From: JAMHWF01 sp964371405
Lineage (GTDB): Bacteria > Pseudomonadota > Gammaproteobacteria > Burkholderiales > Burkholderiaceae_C
DNA: 64,000 nucleotides
Reading direction: 5' to 3'
Assembly (NCBI GenBank): GCA_964371405.1
Contig: CAYJLV010000015.1
Location: 10,869-74,868, forward strand
Shown: piece by piece, positions 58,948 to 64,000 of the stretch
Layout of the letters: the number at the start of each line of letters is the position of its first letter
Numbering within the stretch: the stretch's first letter is position 1
Program-made: the position numbers and the translations under genes
Notes under the pieces: generated by a model
What the model was told of the DNA's origin: nothing
The model's database searches: none
The model's input: only the letters and a program-made list of their open reading frames with translations

Positions 58948-61900
58948 ATGAAACGCATGCTGATCAACGCGACGCAGCAAGAAGAGCGTCGCCTGGCGAT
59001 CGTCGACGGGCAGAAGCTGCTCGACTTCGAGACCGAGATCGAGGGGCGCGAGCAGCGCAAGGGCAACATCTACAAAGCAGTGGTGACGCGCGTCGAGCCG
59101 TCGCTCGAAGCCTGCTTCGTCGACTACGGCGAGGACCGCCACGGCTTCCTGCCGTTCAAGGAGATCTCGAAGAACTACTTCCGCGAAGGCGTCGACGCGC
59201 GCAGCGCGCGCATCCAGGACGCCATCAAGGACGGCGACCAGTTGCTGGTGCAAGTCGAGAAAGAGGAGCGCGGCAACAAGGGCGCGGCGCTGACGACCTT
59301 CGTCTCGCTGGCCGGCCGCTACCTGGTGCTGATGCCCAACAACCCGCGCGGCGGCGGCGTCAGCCGGCGCATCGAGGGCGAAGACCGCGAGGAGCTCAAG
59401 GAAAACCTCGACCAGCTCGACTACCCCAAGGGCATGAGCCTGATCGCGCGCACCGCCGGCATCGGCCGCACCGCGCCCGAGCTGCAGTGGGACCTGAACT
59501 ACATGCTCAAGCTGTGGGACGCCATCGACGGCGCCGCCAAGGCCGGCAAGGGCGCGTTCCTCATCTACCAGGAGTCGTCGCTCGTGATCCGCGCGATTCG
59601 CGACTACTTCACCGCCGACGTCGGCGAGATCCTGATCGACACCGACGATATCTACGACCAGGCGCTGCAGTTCATGACGCACGTGATGCCGGACACGGCC
59701 AATCGCGTCAAGCGCTACCGTGACGACGCGCCGCTGTTCAGCCGCTTCCAGATCGAGCACCAGATCGAAACGGCGTTCTCGCGCACCGTCACGCTGCCCG
59801 CCGGCGGCGCGATCGTGATCGACCACACCGAGGCGCTGGTCTCGGTCGACGTGAACTCGGCTCGCGCCACGCGCGGCGGCGACATCGAGGAAACGGCGAC
59901 GCGAACCAACCTCGAAGCCGCCGACGAAATCGCGCGCCAGATGCGACTGCGCGACCTCGGCGGCCTGATCGTCGTCGACTTCATCGACATGGAGGAGAGC
60001 AAGAACCGCCGCGAGGTCGAGCAGCGCCTGCGCGACGCGCTGCGCCAAGACCGTGCGCGCGTGCAGTTCAGCTCGATCTCCAAATTCGGGCTGCTCGAGA
60101 TGAGCCGCCAGCGACTGCGCCCGGCGCTCAGCGAAGGCAGCCACATCACCTGCCCGCGCTGCAACGGCACCGGCCACATCCGCGACACCGAATCGTCGGC
60201 GCTGCAGATCCTGCGCATGGTGCAGGAAGAGGCGATGAAGGAGAACACCGCCGCCGTGCACGTGCAGGTGCCGGTCGAAGTGACATCCTTCCTGCTCAAC
60301 GAGAAGCGCACCGAGATCACGAAGATCGAACTCAAGCAGCGCGTCACCGTGCTGCTCGTTCCCAACAAGCACCTCGACACGCCGAACTACAAGCTCGAGC
60401 GGCTGCGCCACGACGACCCGCGGCTCGAGAACCTGCAGGCCAGCTACTCGATGATCGAGGAGCCCGACGATGAGGTCGGCATCACGCGCCGCGAGAAGGC
60501 CGGCAAGGCCAAGCAGGAGCCGGTGATCAAGGGCATCCTGCCCGACCAGCCGCCCGCGCCTCTGCCCGAAGTGCGACCCGCGCCGGTGGCGGCGGCGCCC
60601 GCGGCGTCTGCCGCGCGCGCGCCCGTCGCAGCGGCGCCGGTGCGATCCGGTCAGGGCTTCTTCGGCTGGGTCCGCAACCTGTTCGCTGGCGAGCCGGCCC
60701 CGACACCCAAGGCGGCGACGCCGCAGCAGCCCGCAGCTGCAGCGGGTGCGGCGACCGGCGGCGAGCGCCGCGACTCGCGCACCGGTCGCGGTGAACGCGG
60801 TGAACGCGGTGAACGCGGCGGTCGTGGCGAGCGCAGTGAACGTGGCGGCGAGCGCAGTGAGCGTTCGGGTCGCGGCGGCCGTGGTGGTGAACGTGGTGGT
60901 GAACGTGGTGGTGAGCGCGGCGGTGAGCGCCGTGAAGGCCGCGGTGGCCGGCGCGACGAGCGCGGCGACGCCGCCGCGACGCCGACGCCCCCCAATGGCG
61001 AAACCCGTGGCATCGAAACGCGGGGCGAGCCGCGCGGCGAAGGCCGGCGCGGCCCGCGCCCGGAGCGCGCACCGCGCACGGAAGTAGCTGACACAGCCGC
61101 CGTCGCAGAGGCCGCGGCGACCGCCTTCGTTGACACGGTACCGGGCGAAGCCGGCGCCGAGGCCGGCGCAGCGCGCGGCGAACGCGACGGCGGTCGCCGG
61201 CGCCGCCGGCGCGGTGGCCGTGGCCGCGACGAGGCCGGCCGCGAGACAGCCGGCGCCGAGGCGAGCGAACTCGTGATCGCCGACGCCGAGCAGCCTGCTG
61301 CCGCCGCCACCGAGTCGCAGACCGAAGCGGGCAGCGAGTCCGCCGCGGCGCCGGAAGGCGAAGCGAGCGAAGGCCGCGGCCGTCGCGGTGGGCGGGGCGG
61401 GCGCGATCGCGGCCGCCGTGACGAGCGAGCCGCTGCCGAGGGGACTGTCGAAGCGCCGCCCGCGACGCAAGGCGACAGCGGTGCAGCGCCTTGGTGGAAC
61501 GCCGAGGGTGCGACTGAAGCAGCGCCGGCGTCCGCGCCGGTTCCCACTGCGGCGACGGTGCCGGCCGACGCGCCGCTGGCCGCCATTGCGCCGATCGCGC
61601 CGCTGGCCGCCATTGCGCCGATCGCGCCGCCGGTCGCGCCTTTGGCCGAGAAGTCCGTCGTCGCGCCGCGCCGACCCTTCGATCTGGAGGTCGAACGCCC
61701 TGTGACGGCAGCGCCGTCCGAGCCTGCCACGCCGCCGACAGCGGCTGCGGCGCTCGCCGCCCCGGCGCCTGCAGCAGTGCCGGCAGTCGGGCCCTATGTG
61801 CTGCCGACCGATGAACTGGTCGGTGTCGCGCAAGGCGCAGGGCTCGAATGGGTCAGCTCCGACGCCGACAAGGTGCGCGCCGCGCAGACGGCGATCGCTG

Positions 61901-62046
61901 CCGAGCCGGCGCCGCCGCGCGTGTCGCGCGAGCGCAAGCCGGTTGTCGCCGTCGACGAAGGCCCGCTGGTGCTGGTCGAGACGCGCAAGGACCTGTCGCA
62001 GGTCCGCCTGCCGTTCGAGAGCGGCGCGGCACCGCCGCAGGGCTGA
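58948..62046 (+). CDS. rne: Ribonuclease E
   Basis: Endoribonuclease of 1032 residues, core of the degradosome. Catalytic half: S1 domain (GNIYKAVVTRVEPSLEACFVDY), DNase I-like Asp in VSVDVNSARATRG and VVDFIDME, and the Zn-link CPRCNGTGH. C-terminal half is low complexity: Arg/Gly/Glu repeats near residues 610-670, then Ala/Pro-rich stretches, ending in RKDLSQVRLPFESG. GAGGAG at 58937-58942 fixes the ATG at 58948; an upstream frame start at 58909 lacks it. Confidence 0.96.
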   Translation: MKRMLINATQQEERRLAIVDGQKLLDFETEIEGREQRKGNIYKAVVTRVEPSLEACFVDYGEDRHGFLPFKEISKNYFREGVDARSARIQDAIKDGDQLLVQVEKEERGNKGAALTTFVSLAGRYLVLMPNNPRGGGVSRRIEGEDREELKENLDQLDYPKGMSLIARTAGIGRTAPELQWDLNYMLKLWDAIDGAAKAGKGAFLIYQESSLVIRAIRDYFTADVGEILIDTDDIYDQALQFMTHVMPDTANRVKRYRDDAPLFSRFQIEHQIETAFSRTVTLPAGGAIVIDHTEALVSVDVNSARATRGGDIEETATRTNLEAADEIARQMRLRDLGGLIVVDFIDMEESKNRREVEQRLRDALRQDRARVQFSSISKFGLLEMSRQRLRPALSEGSHITCPRCNGTGHIRDTESSALQILRMVQEEAMKENTAAVHVQVPVEVTSFLLNEKRTEITKIELKQRVTVLLVPNKHLDTPNYKLERLRHDDPRLENLQASYSMIEEPDDEVGITRREKAGKAKQEPVIKGILPDQPPAPLPEVRPAPVAAAPAASAARAPVAAAPVRSGQGFFGWVRNLFAGEPAPTPKAATPQQPAAAAGAATGGERRDSRTGRGERGERGERGGRGERSERGGERSERSGRGGRGGERGGERGGERGGERREGRGGRRDERGDAAATPTPPNGETRGIETRGEPRGEGRRGPRPERAPRTEVADTAAVAEAAATAFVDTVPGEAGAEAGAARGERDGGRRRRRRGGRGRDEAGRETAGAEASELVIADAEQPAAAATESQTEAGSESAAAPEGEASEGRGRRGGRGGRDRGRRDERAAAEGTVEAPPATQGDSGAAPWWNAEGATEAAPASAPVPTAATVPADAPLAAIAPIAPLAAIAPIAPPVAPLAEKSVVAPRRPFDLEVERPVTAAPSEPATPPTAAAALAAPAPAAVPAVGPYVLPTDELVGVAQGAGLEWVSSDADKVRAAQTAIAAEPAPPRVSRERKPVVAVDEGPLVLVETRKDLSQVRLPFESGAAPPQG
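60787..60945 (+). repeat. Degenerate 9-base tandem repeats in rne
   Basis: Repeated GGTGAACGC/GGTGAACGT-type units encode alternating Gly-Glu-Arg (GERGERGER and GGERGGERGGER). The product is the Arg-rich RNA-binding tail of RNase E. Length probably varies between strains. Confidence 0.8.
61574..61627 (+). repeat. Tandem repeat encoding APIAPLAAI units in rne
   Basis: CCGCTGGCCGCCATTGCGCCGATCGCG occurs twice in tandem, giving PLAAIAPIA units in the disordered tail. Confidence 0.75.
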
Positions 62047-62067
62047 CGCCCGGGTTCCTCCGCGGGG

Positions 62068-62097
62068 CCACCCGCTCCTGCCCGAGGGAGCGGGTGG
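62068..62097 (+). terminator. Hairpin after rne
   Basis: Perfect 11-base stem CCACCCGCTCC / GGAGCGGGTGG with an 8-base loop, 22 bases past the rne stop and before the converging nagZ gene. No T-run follows. Confidence 0.6.
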
Positions 62098-62137
62098 AGC
62101 CGCGCGCAGCCCGCCCTCCAGGTGCGGTCGCAGACTG

Positions 62138-63217
62138 TCAGGGCAGCCGCTCGAGCGCGTGCTGGTAGGCCGGGTCGTGCATCAGCTCATCCCAGGCGAG
62201 CGGCGCGCTGCGCGGCAGCAGCGCGATGCGGCGCGCTTCGCTGTCGGGATCGGGCCGCCAGAGGCCGCGCTGCTGCGCGTCGGCCAGGCCGTCGAGCAGC
62301 GCGTCGATCGGCGCGCCGCCGCCCGGCGACTGATTGCACAGCAGCACCAGGTCGCAGCCGGCGTTGAGCGCGGCGAGCGCGCCGTCGAGGTGGCTGCCGG
62401 CGACCTTGGCGCCTTCCATGCTGAGATCGTCGCTGAAGACGGCGCCGTTGAACTCGAGCTCGTTACGCAGGATGCCGCGCAGCCAGCGCGCCGAGAAGCC
62501 GGCCGGCTGGCCATCGACCTTGGGATAGATCACATGCGCCGGCATCACGCTGGCCAGCACGGTCGAGAGCCACTCGTAAGGCCGCGCGTCGTCGGCGAGG
62601 ATCGCCCTGAGCGTGCGCCGGTCGACCGGCACCTCGTGGTGCGAGTCGCCGCGCACGTGCCCATGACCGGGGAAGTGCTTGCCGCAGTTGGCCATGCCGG
62701 CCTGCAGCAGGCCCAGCATCAGGCTGCGCGCCAGCGCCGCGACGACGCGCGGGTCGCGGTGGAACGCGCGGTCGCCGATCACGCCGCTCGGGCCGTGGTC
62801 GAGGTCGAGCACCGGCGCAAAGCTGAGGTCGACGCCGCAGGCGCGCAACTCGGCGCCGAGCACGTGGCCGGCGGCCGTCGCCGCGTCGAGCGCCTGCATC
62901 GCGCCCGCGCCCGTGCCGCGCCGGCCGTCGTTCATCCACATCTCGCCCAGCACGCGCATCGGCGGCAGGTGCGTGAAGCCGTCGGTGCGAAAGCGCTGAA
63001 CGCGGCCGCCCTCATGATCGACGCAGACGAGGATGTCGGGGCGGATCGACTTGATCTCGGCCACGAGCTCGGTGAGCTGGCGCCGGTCCCGCCAGTTGCG
63101 GCCGAACAGGATCAGGCCGCCCGTCAGCGGGTGGCGCAGGCGGCGGCGATCGTCGGCGTCGAGCGCGAGGCCGGCGACGTCGAGAACAAGAGGAGCGAGA
63201 GGGTGCTGATGGCTCAT
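62138..63217 (-). CDS. nagZ: Beta-N-acetylhexosaminidase NagZ
   Basis: GH3 muropeptide-recycling enzyme of 359 residues, removes GlcNAc from 1,6-anhydro-muropeptides in the cytoplasm. VDHEGGRVQRFR, the catalytic loop CGKHFPGHGHVRGDSHHE (Asp-His dyad) and FSDDLSMEGA (Asp nucleophile) are present. Start ATG 63217 overlaps the acpS stop; five upstream in-frame residues from another ATG are less likely. Confidence 0.95.
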   Translation of the reverse strand: MSHQHPLAPLVLDVAGLALDADDRRRLRHPLTGGLILFGRNWRDRRQLTELVAEIKSIRPDILVCVDHEGGRVQRFRTDGFTHLPPMRVLGEMWMNDGRRGTGAGAMQALDAATAAGHVLGAELRACGVDLSFAPVLDLDHGPSGVIGDRAFHRDPRVVAALARSLMLGLLQAGMANCGKHFPGHGHVRGDSHHEVPVDRRTLRAILADDARPYEWLSTVLASVMPAHVIYPKVDGQPAGFSARWLRGILRNELEFNGAVFSDDLSMEGAKVAGSHLDGALAALNAGCDLVLLCNQSPGGGAPIDALLDGLADAQQRGLWRPDPDSEARRIALLPRSAPLAWDELMHDPAYQHALERLP

Positions 63218-63615
63218 GGTGTATCCCGGCATTCAACCACCACGAAGGCGGTCGCGTAGTCGGTTTCGTCGCTGACGCTGACCTGCGCGGCGAGGCCGCG
63301 CGCGTCGCACCACGCCGCGAGCGCACCGTGCAAGCGAATCCCGGGCCGGCCGCCCGGCGCGTTGACGATTTCGCAGGAGCGCCATGTCATCGGCATGCGC
63401 ATGCCCAGGCCGATCGCCTTCGAGAAGGCTTCCTTTGCGGCGAAACGCGTCGCGAGGTAGGACAGACCGCGCGCAGCCGATCGCACGCGCCGTGCGCGAT
63501 AGACCTCGAGCTCCTGCGGCCCGAGCACGCGCGCTGCGAAGCGCTCGCCATGGCGCTCGACGGCGCGGGCGATGCGCCGGATGTCGCAGATGTCGGTGCC
63601 GACTCCATAAATCAT
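63214..63615 (-). CDS. acpS: Holo-[acyl-carrier-protein] synthase
   Basis: Transfers 4'-phosphopantetheine from CoA to ACP; 133 residues. Mg ligands Asp in GVGTDICDIRRI and Glu in RFAAKEAFSKAIG. Overlaps pdxJ upstream and nagZ downstream, forming the usual pdxJ-acpS-nagZ unit. Confidence 0.96.
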   Translation of the reverse strand: MIYGVGTDICDIRRIARAVERHGERFAARVLGPQELEVYRARRVRSAARGLSYLATRFAAKEAFSKAIGLGMRMPMTWRSCEIVNAPGGRPGIRLHGALAAWCDARGLAAQVSVSDETDYATAFVVVECRDTP

Positions 63616-63917
63616 GCGGCCGGCTCCGGGGCATACGCGCGAGCGATGCAGCGCAAGTAGCCGCGCACCGTCCCGGCGTAACCCAGCTCCAGCGCGTCGG
63701 CAATCAACGCATGGCCGATCGACACTTCGGCGACGCCGGGCACGGCGCGCAGGAAGTCGGTGAGATTGAGCTGGTTCAGGTCGTGCCCGGCATTCACGCC
63801 GAGACCGGCGGCGAGCGCCGCCTCGGCGGCGCTCGCGTAGCGCGCGAGCACCTCGCCCTGACTCGGCGTGCCGTGCGCGGCGGCATAAGGCTCGGTATAG
63901 AGCTCGACGCGGTCGGG
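63612..63917 (-). CDS. pdxJ: Pyridoxine 5'-phosphate synthase, 3' part only
   Basis: C-terminal ~100 residues of PdxJ: RVELYTEPYAAAHG, GVNAGHDLNQLNLTDFL and VSIGHALIADALELG, which are the phosphate-binding and GHxL segments of the vitamin B6 synthase barrel. Reading is coherent up to about 63914, where poly-C sequence begins, so the rest of the gene is missing. Confidence 0.9.
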   Translation of the reverse strand, partial: PDRVELYTEPYAAAHGTPSQGEVLARYASAAEAALAAGLGVNAGHDLNQLNLTDFLRAVPGVAEVSIGHALIADALELGYAGTVRGYLRCIARAYAPEPAA

Positions 63918-64000
63918 GGCCCCCCCCCCCGCCCCCCGCCAGCCACCCCCGCGGGGGGCCCCGGGAAAACGGACCCCCCCCCCCCCCCCCCCCCCCCCCC
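63915..64000. other. Low-complexity C-rich end, probable contig-end artefact
   Basis: Runs of C and a CCCCCGCGGGGGG-type palindrome are followed by 27 consecutive C. It breaks pdxJ abruptly. Part of it resembles the C-rich repeats elsewhere in the window, on which an assembler could have stalled. Confidence 0.75.

Noticed and set aside
60787..60945. Short regular repeats considered as a CRISPR array
   Set aside because: Units are 9 bases, contiguous, in frame, and encode Gly-Glu-Arg repeats of the RNase E tail; no spacers.
58846..61833. 995-residue antisense frame over rne
   Set aside because: The plus strand is unmistakable RNase E; the antisense text is low-complexity and mirrors the Gly/Arg repeats.

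Overview
The window is a high-GC (about 70% by eye) chromosomal segment of a betaproteobacterium. Gene content and order point to the order Burkholderiales, probably the Rubrivivax/Leptothrix/Piscinibacter neighbourhood: dusB-fis-purH-ruvC, rluC divergent from rne, pdxJ-acpS-nagZ, and short C-rich palindromic repeats. The genus is inference. Almost every base is coding. Most long antisense reading frames are GC-driven shadows and were left out. No rRNA, tRNA, CRISPR array, integrase or transposase was recognised.

Layout. 1-8 kb holds a truncated sensor kinase, a phasin, a DedA/YqaA-type membrane protein and the housekeeping run dusB-fis-purH-plsC-cdsA-like-ruvC. 8-14.7 kb holds an NTF2-like protein, an orphan NMT1-type binding protein, a DUF1615 lipoprotein, a chemoreceptor paired with a periplasmic Cache protein, a GST and a small conserved protein. 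15-24.2 kb is a glucan-utilisation locus: GH1 beta-glucosidase, PF10091-type glucanase, sugar-binding lipoprotein, two permeases and a large six-hairpin glycosidase-like protein, with no ATPase gene. 24.3-31.2 kb is a mosaic of small accessory genes that includes a broken YedK-type gene and the 3' remnant of an alpha/beta hydrolase. 31.4-33.4 kb has NAD-type isocitrate dehydrogenase and a uroporphyrinogen-III methyltransferase (NirE role).

33.6-42.1 kb is a complete cytochrome cd1 nitrite reductase cluster, nirS-M-C-F-DL-G-H-J-N, followed by a convergent Crp/Fnr (Dnr-type) regulator. 42.8-53.5 kb is the most interesting region. It starts with a divergent heme A synthase. Nine tightly packed genes follow: a 51-residue membrane peptide, a CuA subunit II, a heme-copper subunit I whose active-site tyrosine is glutamine, heme O synthase, a Sco chaperone, a cytochrome b/two-[4Fe-4S]/MvhD fusion, an unknown membrane-anchored protein, a second highly divergent heme-copper subunit I, and a cytochrome b/[2Fe-2S]/FAD-NAD reductase fusion. 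Candidate Dnr boxes precede nirS, the regulator and this operon. My reading is that NirS makes NO, and that this operon encodes a heme A-containing, non-canonical NO reductase together with unusual quinone- and NADH-linked electron-input modules. No norCB or nosZ lies in the window.

53.5-64 kb returns to housekeeping: corA, bfr, sppA-like, a Rieske protein, gph-like, rluC, rne with a long leader, nagZ, acpS and a truncated pdxJ. The last ~85 bases are low-complexity C tracts that look like a contig-end artefact.
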